From: Gymnopilus junonius
Lineage: Eukaryota; Basidiomycota; Agaricomycetes; Agaricales; Galerinaceae
NCBI GenBank assembly: GCA_015501075.1
Contig: JADNYJ010000054.1
Location: 124,001 to 188,000 of the forward strand
Direction of reading: 5' to 3'
DNA: 64,000 nt
The notes below the pieces were generated by a model that searched no databases, was not told the DNA's origin, and saw nothing but the letters and a program-made list of their open reading frames with translations. The translations under genes and the position numbers were made by a program. Shown here in pieces: positions 45,068-56,111 of the stretch. How positions within the stretch are numbered: position 1 is the stretch's first letter; each line of letters begins with the position of its first letter.

Positions 45068-45905
45068 GTGGCCACAATGCCTTCTTATCGTCGTCTTCAA
45101 CAGTATGCTATCGTCATGAGCGTCATTAGCGTCATCTACAATGGAATCGAAGGCGGTTTATCCATCGGATTCGGTGCAGAATCCAAGTCGCGCTCTCTTA
45201 TTTTCTACGGAATCCAGTCAGCAATCGAGGTTATCTCGGCTATCTTAGTTGTCTGGAGGTTTCGAAATATTGCCAAACCTGGGGAAGAAAAAAGAGCCAA
45301 TCTCCACGAGAATGACTTGAGGTAAGTGATCAGCCAGTTCGATATCACAACACAAACTCTGAAGCCTTTGATAAAGGTTCGAAAGATGGGCGACTTTGGG
45401 CATTGGTTCATTGCTTATAGCACTGGCCATGAGCACGGTAGCGAGCTCTATAGCCATTCTAGTCCTGCGTGAAGAACCAGATACTTCCAATGCATCACTC
45501 ATCATCTCAGCCTCGGCACTCGTCATCATGGTGTTCATATGGCTCCCAAAGCGATATCTCGCCACGGCTCTTGACAGCAGCACGATGAGAGGAGAGGCTA
45601 TATGTTCTTTGAGCTGCATTCAGCTAACCTTCGTCCTCTTCGTTGGAAGTTTGATATATAGGGTATGGCGCGGGGGTTGGTGGCTTGATGGTGCTACTTC
45701 AATGGTTTTAAGTATCCTCTTTGGGTGGGAGGGGTATAAAATGGTTCGTTGGGCGCGCAACAAAGATTTTACAGGCGGCTGTTGCGACGACTGCCGAGTG
45801 GAGGAGCCCAAGCCTAAAAGCGATCCGGAGTTAGGGTCCACAGTCGACGAAAAGTGTGATTGCTGTTCGAATTCCGAGAAAGGAAGTTTGGCGCCCATCA
45901 GATGA
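45068..45905 (+). CDS. TMEM163/CDF-like membrane protein with Cys-rich tail
   Basis: Two exons, 45068-45321 and 45377-45905 (55-nt intron), 783 nt, 260 residues. Six hydrophobic helices with the layout of the cation-diffusion-facilitator transmembrane domain, as in TMEM163 (a zinc transporter in animals): YAIVMSVISVIYNGIEGGLS, LIFYGIQSAIEVISAILVVW, GIGSLLIALAMSTVASSIAI, NASLIISASALVIMVFIWL, a cytosolic KRYL loop, then CSLSCIQLTFVLFVGSLIY and WWLDGATSMVLSILFGWEGY. In the last helices, DSSTM...E and WWLDG carry the acidic residues where CDF proteins bind Zn. The C-terminal tail has a Cys cluster (GGCCDDC ... KCDCC), suited to binding metal. An internal Met at 45077 is an alternative start. Transport of Zn2+ or another divalent ion is inferred from the fold only. 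Confidence 0.7.
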
Positions 45906-46468
45906 CGTCTTGGCCCCCGACACGAAGGTACGTGTGGAATTGATCGCCATTTGGTATTCCAATCCGATTCATGGATCTTTCTCACCTGGCGATTGGCGAT
46001 AACATATATATCTAGATCTCGGGAAGCGTGGATGACAGCACTGCAATGAGATCTCTGTAATTGGTGCGGTCTCACTCGCGGAACTGAGAAGCCAGTTGAT
46101 CTATCTCAGGAAAAACGAGACAGCATCGATGATGCAGATAAAGATAGCTGCTGCTCTCATTGTGCATAAGGGGATAGTGCATCCAGCCAACCTCGCGTCC
46201 TTCTCTGTTCTTCTCCTTCAGCAGAATTTCTCCGAACTAGGTTAACTCTTTCACCTTGTAGTACTGTAACCAGAATGACGACTTTCGAATTGATTTTCAC
46301 TTGATCGCCACTGTAATTCTATAGAAACAGGGTACATTGCGTTTAGGACTGAAGCCAATTTCGACAGACGTCTCATGGTGAACTCAACGTCAATTAATGG
46401 TTTTCTCGTTTTGTTCTTTCATTGTACTAATATCGAGTAGGTATATCCTTAGCGTCTAGCCTGTTGAA
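45906..46468. other. Intergenic, no gene seen
   Basis: Between the TMEM163-like gene and the first PL14-like gene; no gene or repeat recognised. Confidence 0.4.
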
Positions 46469-48212
46469 ATGGCCCTATTCGCTTTCTTTTGCGCGTTTCT
46501 TGCTTCCGATCTTCACTGGACCTCGGCAGCCCGATCATTAATACTCTTCAAGACCATTGGTTGATATCCGCATTTCCCTCAGAAAGGAGCTCGACTGCGT
46601 TGAATGTATCTGCACAGGACACGGTGCCTTACGCTAATTTTGAAAGCTTTCTTCTTCTACCGCCATCCGACACCAATCTTTTTTGCAGAACAATCAGATA
46701 TCACCCCGCAAGACGAACCATACCCTTTCTCCTTTTCTCTTACACATTCCTTTACCTCAGAACTCAGCTCAGGACCCTTCGTGGTGACGCTGACTGTAAC
46801 CAAAGAGGAGCCCACTACGATAATACTGTCCGCTGCGCCCACGACTATAACAAAACTTATTACATTCACGGCAAGCCCCACTCCCACATCGTTGCCTTCC
46901 ACACCCTCTACGCCACCAGATAAAGGTCAAGGTTCCGCCAAAGCATCATGGGCTGCTCCATCGGACATGAAGGACCTAACCTCCTTCAATGTATTAAATT
47001 TGATGGGGGTGTGCAGAACATGAAGATCGTCACGGCTATCCCAGCTGAAGCCATTACAAGCCCGGAGGATTCAGATTCATCCAGATCCTCAAGCGCAGAT
47101 TTCCATCCTACAGGTGCTATGATGCAAATTCTCTACCCGGAAAATTCCATCAATCCAGCTCAGAAACCTCAAGGAGGAGCAGAATTTTACGCGTCTCCTA
47201 TCGATATCTCGGACGCTCGCAACGTTACGCTTGAATATAGTGTCTTCTTTCCCTTCGACTTTGACTGGGTCTTGGCCGGAAAGTTGCCTGGATTGTATGG
47301 AGGTCACGAAGGGTGCTCAGCGGGAATGCAGCATTGGATTGCTTCAGTACGCGACTCATGTGGAGAAAGGGAGGAGCTGGGGAACTTTATCTTGTACGTC
47401 CTCTTTCATCTGTATTTAACGTCCAACGGCTCAGTCAGTGACAGTATGCGCCCAAAGACAAACAGACAGACAAACTCTGTTCCGATCCAGCATCTGTTTG
47501 TGATGCAGCCTATGGGTTATCAATAGGGCGTGGTGCATTCAGCTGGAAAGCTGGTGCGTGGACAACGGTCAAACAAACAGTTTACCTCAATACTCCAGGA
47601 GAGCAGGATGGGACTTTCGCACTAGATGTGGATGGCGAAAGAGCGATTTATAGAGAAGACGTTTTTTATCGCGAAGATTTAACGGCCGATAAAGAAGATA
47701 GCAAGCACAGAAAGACGAATCATATTCCGACTAAGACGTCGACAAAGAAACACGCAGATCCACCAAGTTCAACAGATGATGGTGGTCTTCTTGGACCAAT
47801 TTTAGGAGGGATTCTTGGTCGTCCTCTTTTGCGGAGCGTGGCAGAGGAAGCCATCGTCAGTTTTTACAGGCCTGGGCCCACTTCGACGCAGGATACGGAC
47901 AATGATGATGAGGGGAGCTTCATGATGGTAGATGCCGTCCTTCCTCGACCAACTCCAAACCATCCGGAACAAACAAATGTTGCGGCGACGTTGGAGGATG
48001 GCAGCACATCCGGGACAGAATCTATAAAGGTGGCAGAGGTTAAGTTCGCTGGAATATTCTTTAGGTATGTTATTCGAATAATCAATTTAAGATGATCTGA
48101 ATGTCCACAAAATGGAATCAGCACGTTCTTCGGAGGTCACGATGAGAAGTACGCGACACCCAAGGACCAATACGTCTGGTTCAAAGACTTTGCCCTAGCG
48201 TACAATTCGTGA
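46469..48212 (+). CDS. PL14-like polysaccharide lyase 1 (frame breaks, extra insert)
   Basis: Secreted beta-jelly-roll protein of the polysaccharide lyase 14 / alginate-lyase-like type found in fungi. The ATG at 46469 gives a hydrophobic leader (MALFAFFCAFLASDLHW). After a Thr/Pro-rich linker the lyase fold runs: YSVFFPFDFDWVLAGKLPGL, YGGHEGCS, DCFSTRLMWRKGGAGELYL, YAPKDKQTDKLC, YGLSIGRGAFSWKAGAWTTV and TPGEQDGTFALDVDGERAI. It ends STFFGGHDEKYATPKDQ, WFKDFALAYNS. Frame breaks, each of one missing base, occur at about 46999-47001 (T run) and 47320. Compared with the sister gene at 56112-57284, an insert of about 120 residues, charged and Pro/Thr-rich, separates the DVDGER strand from the final FGGH strand. 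Introns include 48065-48119. The substrate is unknown. Confidence 0.7.
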
Positions 48213-48293
48213 GGCCCTCAAACCTCACCAAGCTTGTAACGATAGTTGATACATAGATCACAGGATACACATGTCGTGATGAACCTGCAAAAT

Positions 48294-50131
48294 TCATTTA
48301 CATAGTTGCAGATTACGATCGAATTTGCCTTCACGGAAAGGCCATCTTTGACTGATAGCCGCATTCGCCTCATCGCCATTGAACGCTTCCAGTAACCATT
48401 TATATATCTCGTCGGCCGCAATTTTCGCCTTGTCATAATCCCTGGCAGCTACAGCTCCATCGTCACCAACGAGAATGTCGCGTGACTTTAATAAATCCTG
48501 AAGTCGTTGGAAAGAAAACTGTTCCATAAAGAAATTAGCGACGTCCTTTTGGTTCTTTTCAACCTCCTCTGTCGAATACTGTAGTGGAGACATTGGATGA
48601 TCTTCACTGGCTGGAATGCTATCGCCGTATCCACGGGCCAAGTCTATCAGACATTTTTCAAAGCGGTGAAGATTGTCGGGCCACACATTTGAGGAGTACC
48701 ATATCGTCTGACGAAGTTGCTGGAAACGAGGTTCCTTCAAGATCGTGTAAAGATCGATTGTAGTCTGTGCCTTCGCGTTCTCCGCTAGCCCCTCGACCAG
48801 GGCATACTGTGACAGATTAACGAAATGCTCTTCAGAAGGGTCTTCTGTTTCCAAACCAACTTGTTTGACAAGTTTTTCAGGCATCTTCTCGTAGTTGTTC
48901 TTCGTAGATACGAAGTGAGGTACGTGCGTTTCAAAAAGCGGGAGAACAGAAGCGCCCTGCCAACCAGCAATTGTTATGTTATAGAATATTTCATCATCAG
49001 AACCTTCTCGTTGGTAGAATATGTCGGAAGGTTCCATGTCTGGATGAGATAGCGTTGGAACACAGTATTGAGGCTCTGGAACGACGGCTGGAGCCTGGTG
49101 AAGCCAGTCTTTCAAAACAGAGATATGATCAGCTGGGTCATGCGAAGAAGCAGTTTGATTTTTTCCGGCGAAAGCCTTGATCCATTCGATTTCACAGTTG
49201 GCAACAGCTTTGACGTATGACAGTGGGTCAATCCCTGAAGCAATGATTAGGGCAAGCACTAATGTTATCAGTAAATTGTCGTACAAGGTCCGCGGTCGAT
49301 GTTCAACTTGGCTCTCCCGCCTCGATAAAAGCGTCGCTCAGCACTTGGGCCAATGCGGAACCTTTTGGAACATTCGTCAAGTATGTTAGGGTCAGCATAG
49401 AGTGGCCTCTCTTTCAATGCAGCATCAACATCTTCTTTGTAATAAATGCTCCCGTACTGAGAAAACGGGATGCCGGCAAGGAGGTCCATTAAGGTTTGTG
49501 CAGCGATAATGGTGGAACCTGGCGCTGGCTTATCCAAAGGCAGTGTTTCTCCGGGACATTTCTCCATAATAATATATTCAGTCCCGACGTCACTATCGGA
49601 AGAGGCGTTCCAGGCGAGGACCTTTGGAACAGGTGCATCAAGTAGAGTACGAAGGAAGTCCATCGTGGCTACTTCGCTGGATGTCGTGAGACGAGGTGGG
49701 CCCGCATTGGAGAAGGGCATGCGTGCTACAACCTCTTTTCCATTATCCAAGGTGATACCTAGGATGCGATTGAATTGTCCTAGATACATTATGGATTAGA
49801 AACCAATAAATGACTATGACCGTGAAAGCCAGACCTTCCGCGATAAGTCTCATGTCTGTCCATTGAGACACACCAGAGGCTCTCGCAGCAACGTTACCCA
49901 GGGCGTCGACATCAAAATTCAGCTTCCTAAAACCCATTTCTAATAACTTTTATATGAATTGAATATTACAAATTTAAATATACGCTCACGGAGGTCATCA
50001 TTGTACATCCATCGCTTTGAGGTGCAGGTCTTGAGGACTTCATATTTTGCAAGATTTCGAAGGGTTGAAAAGCGGGAGCGACCGAACCTCAAAAGAAAGG
50101 GACTCCACGAGAATGATACACGATGTAACAT
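48294..50131 (-). CDS. AIM9-like phosphotransferase (APH/protein-kinase-like fold)
   Basis: Kinase-fold protein of the fungal Fmp29/AIM9 family. Four exons: 50131-49984, 49939-49835, 49779-49285 and 49234-48294; 1689 nt, 562 residues. The basic, amphipathic N-terminus (LHRVSFSWSPFLLRFGRSRF) looks like a mitochondrial targeting sequence. Then RWMYNDDLRE, the nucleotide-loop region LIAEGQFNRIL, VVARMPF with the ATP-site lysine replaced by Arg as in many of these proteins, EVATMDFLRTLLDAPVPKVL, EYIIMEKCPGETL, FSQYGSIYY and DRGPWIDPLSY. The expected His-x-Asp catalytic stretch appears as LSHPDMEPSDIFY. The long C-terminal half is helical. The substrate is unknown; yeast AIM9 affects mitochondrial inheritance. 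Intact. Confidence 0.8.
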
Positions 50132-50462
50132 TCCGTAGCAGATATTGTGGAAGTGATGTGAGACGCGTCAAGGTTCTTTCATCCAGTTCAAACCGGTTCG
50201 AAATAAGGAACACCACCGAGTATAGTGGTTATTGTTTTTTTTTGTAAATAAAGTACAGAATTGAATCATGCACTCGATAAGACCTGGGTAGGCGCCTAAG
50301 GGAGTGGATGGTGGAAGAGTGCAACCCAGGACAGGGTCGGACGGCGGATGTAACGGCTCCGGAGACCTGAATTTCCATTTTCGTTAGTTTTTCTCGTTCC
50401 GTCCAGGGTTGCACTTTGCTCATCCGACGAACAGCAAAATTGTCTCTGCGTTCGTCACCACC
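50132..50462. other. Divergent promoter region
   Basis: Short space between the AIM9-like gene (minus) and the SLC41-like gene (plus); holds both promoters, no clear TATA box. Confidence 0.4.
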
Positions 50463-52312
50463 ATGAACCAAAATTCCCCTGGGCGCATGTCGACGGAATC
50501 TGACATCGAGATGATTGAGGTGGACGACATAGCGCCCTCACAAAAACCCCATCAGAATGGCTATGGTCAGGCCTTGACGCAAGAACCTGAGTCGGATGAC
50601 GACGACGAACCAATTCCGATCCACCGTGACGACACATATCGAGGCCTGCTCAGTGGGAGTATACAAAAGGCATACTTTGAGGCTTCCCCCTCGAAATTGT
50701 GGCCTCAAGTCAAGGGCATAGTAATTGAAGTACGTGGCATGTAACTTAGGCAGCTCTTTTGCTAATAATGTGTCCTAGAGCGCTCCTACGCTACTCATGA
50801 CTACAATAAGTTTACTCTTTACCGGTAAACTGTTGGACAAAGTTTCAGTAAGGCTTAAACTGTCAAATACATTGGAAGAATTCTAACAACTCAATGAAGC
50901 ATTGGCGAGCTATGCAAGAAGTAGACCAACTTATCATGATTGTTCCTGTCGTTCTGAATCTCAACGGAAATTTGGAAATGAACCTATCAGCTAGGCTAGG
51001 AACAGCAGCTAACGTTGGCGAGCTTGATGAACCTTCTGTTAGGACCGCCATTATCCTAGGCAGTCTGGCCCTTCTCCAAGTGCAGACTATCTCCGTCTCT
51101 TTCTTGGCTGCATGCATTGCGCTTATTCTCGGACGAGTTGTCCCTCGCGCTGTGCCTCAACCAATACCCTCAGCTCCCGCCTCTACCAATTCCACGGCTA
51201 CGGCCATTCGGGACGCTTTAACTTATTCATTGCAGTCTAGAGAGACCGAGGTAGCTCGCAAATCAGGATTTCCAACGTGAGTATATACTACATCTCATCA
51301 ACTGAATGGAATTCTCAATGATCAGATATTCTCCGTCAGACTAATCATGGTCGCGTCGACCACAATGGTTGCAGCATCCCTCTCAGGCGTCATTTTGGGC
51401 TCATTAATGTGCAGCATTATCATCATTTGCCGGAAATTTGACCGCGACCCGGACAACATCGCACCAGCAGTCGCCTCCTGCCTGGGTGACCTCTTCACAC
51501 TCATCCTTCTCGGGATCGTCTCCACAATTCTCGTACCCTTCATCCGAACTCCCATTCCCTTTATCGTCGGCATCCTCGTGATATGCTGCGCCATCACATG
51601 CTTCCTGTATACGTGGAAGAACCCATACGTTCGGCCCTTGCTCAAAGAAGGTTGGTCCCCTCTTTTCGGTGCTATGGCCATCAGCAGTGGAACTGGCATC
51701 GTGTTGGACATGTTCGTCAGTCGTTACGAAGGGTTCGCAGTCCTTGCGGTGGTTATATCAGGTTTGCCTGGTGCTGCTGGGTCCATTCTCGTGTCGAGAT
51801 TGTCGACCGCTTTGCATGCAGCGAAATTGGCTTTGGAAAACGCGCTTCCGACATATTCCACACCGTCAAAGCATCCTGAGCCTAGTCCATTCCTCACTAC
51901 AATCACTCTCCTCCTCATCACTCTTCCAGTGGAAGTCATTTTCCTCTCAATACTCAACGGACTAGGCTGGCTTAATCTGCCGTTTCTCTTCGTCGTGTTC
52001 TCGATTACATTTTTCTGCTGTGCTGTGAGTCTGCCGTTCTCCCCTCCCCTAAACAGTGTTCCACTTTTTTGGTTCTTGCAGCTGACTTCATACCGTCCTA
52101 TCTTTTACCCCCCTTCCATTTTCATCGCCGCTCCACAGGTCTTTGCTTCTCTTGTCATTGCCCGGCTTCTCACGAATTTCCTCTGGTCCAAAAATCGGGA
52201 TCCAGACCTATACGCGCTACCTATACACTCCGCGCTGATGGACCTCATAGGCCAGCTCTTACTCGTCCTCTGCTTCGAGATTGTCTCGCGGCTGGGGTTA
52301 GGGTGCGCGTGA
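50463..52312 (+). CDS. SLC41/MgtE-type divalent cation transporter
   Basis: Magnesium transporter-like protein. Five exons: 50463-50729, 50779-50847, 50900-51276, 51340-52024 and 52082-52312; 1629 nt, 542 residues. Acidic cytosolic N-terminus (about 80 residues, including SDDDDEPIPIHRDD), then two repeats of the MgtE-like domain. The first carries the signature PVVLNLNGNLEMNLSARLGT. The second repeat has its counterpart at SGLPGAAGSILVSRLST. Both repeats include several helices (TAIILGSLALLQVQTISVSF, FTLILLGIVSTILVPFI, GIVLDMFVSRYEGFAVLAVV, LFVVFSITFFCCA, LIGQLLLVLCFEIVSRLGL). Ion selectivity is inferred from the family. Plasma-membrane location is likely. The start at 50463 is the first ATG in frame. 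Intact. Confidence 0.88.
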
Positions 52313-53057
52313 AGCCTCCTGCGACGTAGAGTCGACCCAGGCACATGATTTGAACAATTTGCGTCGGTTCCTTTGCGGATTTACTTATTCACATTTTTTC
52401 TTTTGAAAGACTTCGATTTATGACTTCTCATAGACCAGTCCTTCGTTGTCGGCTAAATTTATTTTGCATTTGTACAGTGTTAATTACCCACACTATCGGA
52501 CTACTCATCCTTTACTACTATTGCGACCTTGTCCCGCCCCATACATGCATCGCTTCTTTTCCTAGGAGTCACATATTGGCATAGTTTGACCTCGAAGCCA
52601 TTTGTTTTCATGGTCTGTATTTATTTGCTATATTATTGTCTAGATGCCGTAGATTAAGTACTGAGCTACCTAAGTAATCCTTTCTTTCGTTTTTTTGGCA
52701 TCAGTATGTATATCCAGAGCACCGGAACACACCATGCGGAGATGCTACGTTGCATGCGTACCAATTCTAGTCATCTCTTCGTAAATTTAGAAGTACTCTA
52801 CTAATTTTACAGCCTTTGAGGTGCCGTAGTTATTTTTTGTCGACCAGTGAGAAGGCTTTCGATTCAATGCGGATCGGTACCGAACAATTGGGCGACCCTC
52901 GAGTTACAAATGCAACAGCAAGGATTGGCTGCAGTTCTGGGAATTCGTAAAGCCAACAAAAAATCTAAGAGGAGTCGGGTTGTTGAAGGTTGTTGAACTT
53001 CAAAGTTCGATTGCAACTTTATCATAAACTTGAACCGACATGCTGACAGTTGTCATC
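52313..53057. other. Intergenic, no gene seen
   Basis: AT-rich; no frame with family features. Confidence 0.4.
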
Positions 53058-53390
53058 CTAGGTGCTTGTTGGAATTGTGAGGTTTGGTAGGTTGAGCATA
53101 AAAATAATCAGCATTGCATTCAGTATTCTGTAAGGACCTCCAGGCCGTTTAGATCGTGGCTTGCGCTGCCAGTTGATACATTCATGCGTCTTTTTGTACC
53201 GTATACAACGTTGACAAGGTCTTGCAGTGTCGCACTTATTTGATGCTTTATGACGTGGCGCACATGCGGCTTTAATTTGTCTTCGCTTTGGGAGGTTAGG
53301 GAGAGAGGTGAATATGAGAATGTTCATTAGTCTTGTTGTTGTTGTTGGACTGCAAAAGGGAGTGGTTAAGTTCGTAGCAAACAAAGGCAA
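53058..53390 (-). pseudogene. Zn2Cys6 DNA-binding exon relic
   Basis: The minus-strand frame contains RRQIKAACAPRHKASNKCD, TARPCQRCIRYKKTHEC and RKPRSKRPGGPY, matching the zinc-cluster and basic tail of a basidiomycete regulator family. The second ligand cysteine (CxxC) is Arg here, so the cluster cannot form normally. No downstream regulatory domain follows in the window, and the frame ends soon after. Probably a fragment of a duplicated transcription factor gene. Confidence 0.55.
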
Positions 53391-53851
53391 ATGTTGAGTA
53401 GAAAGCTTGACATTTTCACATTCAGGACTTTGTAACCTTCCGTTGACCGCTGATCGGATTAACGGATTCTGTTTACGACGGAACGGTAAGGTACACCGTT
53501 CATATATGTCCCTGGCCGTCTGATCAAGTCCTCTCGGGAGGTCAGTCTTGCTTCCTCTTTATCTGGAGAACGATGGTAATTTGACAAGGATTTTCTTGTA
53601 ATTTTTAGAAAAGACCGCCCCCACAAACGCCCAGAATTGAGCAAAACTTTCTATGGCAAAAGTATGGCGATTTTCCAAGGGCCCGGATTATATGTAGCTC
53701 CGTTGACATGATGTCGGTCATACATCGCCTACAAGATTTTTATCATTTCATCGTTCTTTGAGAATAGATGCACAACGTATAAAAGCGTCGAAAGTCTGGT
53801 CGATCCTCCTCAAGCGTTCTTCGCTCATTTTCGGCTTAATCTGTCTTCAGT
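53391..53851. other. Intergenic / protease promoter
   Basis: No gene recognised; contains the TATA box of the protease gene near its right end. Confidence 0.4.
53778..53785 (+). promoter_or_regulatory. TATA box of aspartic protease gene
   Basis: TATAAAAG about 67 bp upstream of the ATG at 53852, ordinary spacing for a TATA-driven fungal gene with a short leader. Confidence 0.6.
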
Positions 53852-55163
53852 ATGAAGAGAGCAATCATTGCTGGAGTTGCAGCCCTCTCTGCAGCATCTG
53901 CAACGGTCCTCGACCTCAAGATTTCCATCCGGAATACATATGTACGCAAAGTTTTATTATCCAGCGTTGCGGACACTTGCTGACTATCCAGTAGTCTGTC
54001 GTTCATGTTAATGTCGGGACCCCCGCTGTTGACCACGCTCTTCTCTATGATACCGGATCATCGACCCTCTGGCTTGTTGACTCGACTTGTACAACAACGA
54101 ACTGCCCGAATTTCAGTGGGTGAGGCACCTCTACTTTTTTTAACACACGGAGATGCTGATAATCAAAGCACAGATTCAATCGAACTACCTACAACGTTTC
54201 TGCTTCAAGAACCGGTCAAGAGTATAGCAGTGTTCCTGGATCCATCGACTACAGTGGTGGCTACGTGAGCGGTGTCCTCGCCTCAGATATCGCAAAAGTC
54301 AGCTACACGTCCTTTAAGCAAACTTTTGCAGCCATCACATATAGCACATGGTCTACCCTACCAGCAGATGGGTTTCTGGGACTCGCGTCCAGCTCCATCG
54401 CGTTCCCAAACACCACGAGCTTCTTTGAAAACCTCATGAACCTCCATCTTGCTGATCAACCACGTTTTGGGTTGTACCCAGGATCTGGAGTCAGCACCGT
54501 CGCCAATCCGAGCCCGGCTAATAATGGTATTTTAACCTTTGGTGGAAGTCGAGAGGCCGAGTACGCTTGTGGGAAAGTGAAATTTGTCGACCTTGAAGTG
54601 CCATTTCAAGTCTACAAGACGCCCCTCCAAGCATTAACCATCATCAACAAGTCTGGAAATCAGACGAAGACTTATAACCAAACTTGGAGTGGAGATGTTG
54701 TAGTAGACACTGGTGAGCCCCCTTCCAGCTGCTGCAGCAAACCCTCACACATTGACTAAAAAATGCAAAATGATTTCTAGGTTCTGGGTCCATTTACGTT
54801 CCTCAAGATTACATTGAAGACATATATTCAGCCACTCCCTGGACCTTTGCCAACATCAGCCATGGTTACCGCCCCTTATGCACCGACTTCACCGACGACT
54901 GGTCCGTCGCCCTCACTCTCGGTTTCCCGGGTGCAGAGCAGACGTATACAGTCACGGGCAGTATGCTAGCTGTCCCTGGCTACGTGGACGACGAGCATTG
55001 CTTCCCGCCGTTTAACTATTGGAGCAGTCAGAATATCATCGTCGGTGCTAATTGGCTGAGAAACTTCTACAGTGTCTTTGACTATGGTTCGTTTGACCCT
55101 GAACACTATAATGTGCGAATAGGTTTTGCGCCACTCAAGCCGGAGTATTTGCCAAAGGTATAG
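53852..55163 (+). CDS. Secreted pepsin-type aspartic protease (A1)
   Basis: Four exons: 53852-53941, 53995-54119, 54174-54712 and 54781-55163; 1137 nt, 378 residues. Signal peptide MKRAIIAGVAALSAASATV. The first catalytic Asp is in LLYDTGSSTLWL and the second in VVVDTGSGSIYVP (split by the last intron). The flap-type region SIDYSGGYVSGVLASDIAKV, the GFLGL strand, TFGGSREAEY and IIVGANWLRNFYSVFDY are as in family A1. No long propeptide is evident: only about 20 residues lie between the predicted signal cleavage and the first strand (VVHVNVGTP), shorter than in secreted yeast and plant enzymes. Intact, and its TATA box is at 53778. Confidence 0.9.
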
Positions 55164-56111
55164 GAGGACTTGTTGATCCCTCCATTTTATGTCGGTGCAT
55201 TTGTGGGTGCAGACAGTTGTGTCCTTCAGGCATGTGAATCAGGTAGTCTGCTGAATCCAATCAACTTGTTGCCTCATTTGATATAATCCAAGGAATACCC
55301 CTCATTGGGAATGCATCGAATTATGCAGTGATAATATCGAACCAACTGCTGAGAGGATCAACTGATCTGCAGCATAAGGAGCAAGAGTGGTCTCTTGTAC
55401 TAAGTAAACCAAGCTGGCAGCCGCTGCCAGTCCTTCCTTAACTGTTGAAGTCGGTCCCGTACGCTGCACAGCTACGTAACCAAGTGCGCAGGTAGGAAGA
55501 ACCTTGATTCACAGATTGCAATCTAAATAGTAACATAATTTATCCTGTCAGTATTCTAGCTACCAATGTATTAAAATAAAATGCTTGCACGCAAACAACT
55601 TGGAGCGACCTGCGCAACTCCTAGCAAGTAATTAAAAAGTTAATGCCCTCTACATCCAATGTAGGGGAGCATACTTCTACGCCAAAGGTAGATGCGATAA
55701 GGGTAAGTAAAGTAAAGTGATCCAGCGACGTGATGCTTCGTGATAGTGTCGAGTGTAAGTACGTATACGACGAGACCAGCTTGTGATGATGAGGTAGGAG
55801 AGAAAAAGGAATGCAAAAGACTCTAGAGGAGAGCGAGAAGAGCACGATGAGAATGAAATGCAAAGCACGAGGAATTAAAACCTGGAAAGATGATCAAAAG
55901 ACGTGATAAAAATACAGTGATCTTACGAAATGATTGGATATCCGGCATTGAAAAATGAGGGGTATGCGTGTATGATGAATGAAGATGTTCTATGCGTGGC
56001 TTGATCGTGAAGTTAGGGCGATGAGGTCGATAATAGCTCGGCCAGGGCTGGGCTATATGAACCAAAGGATGGAGCAAAGGACGAACGGGGGCCTTCCGAA
56101 AGAGACGACTT
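55164..56111. other. Convergent 3' space, no gene seen
   Basis: Between the protease (plus) and the second PL14-like gene (minus). Minus-strand open frames at 55621-56221 have no family features. Confidence 0.4.

Noticed and set aside
43289..45905. A pigment (betalain-like) gene cluster around DODA
   Set aside because: No tyrosinase, P450 or transporter linked to pigment synthesis lies next to it; one gene does not make a cluster.
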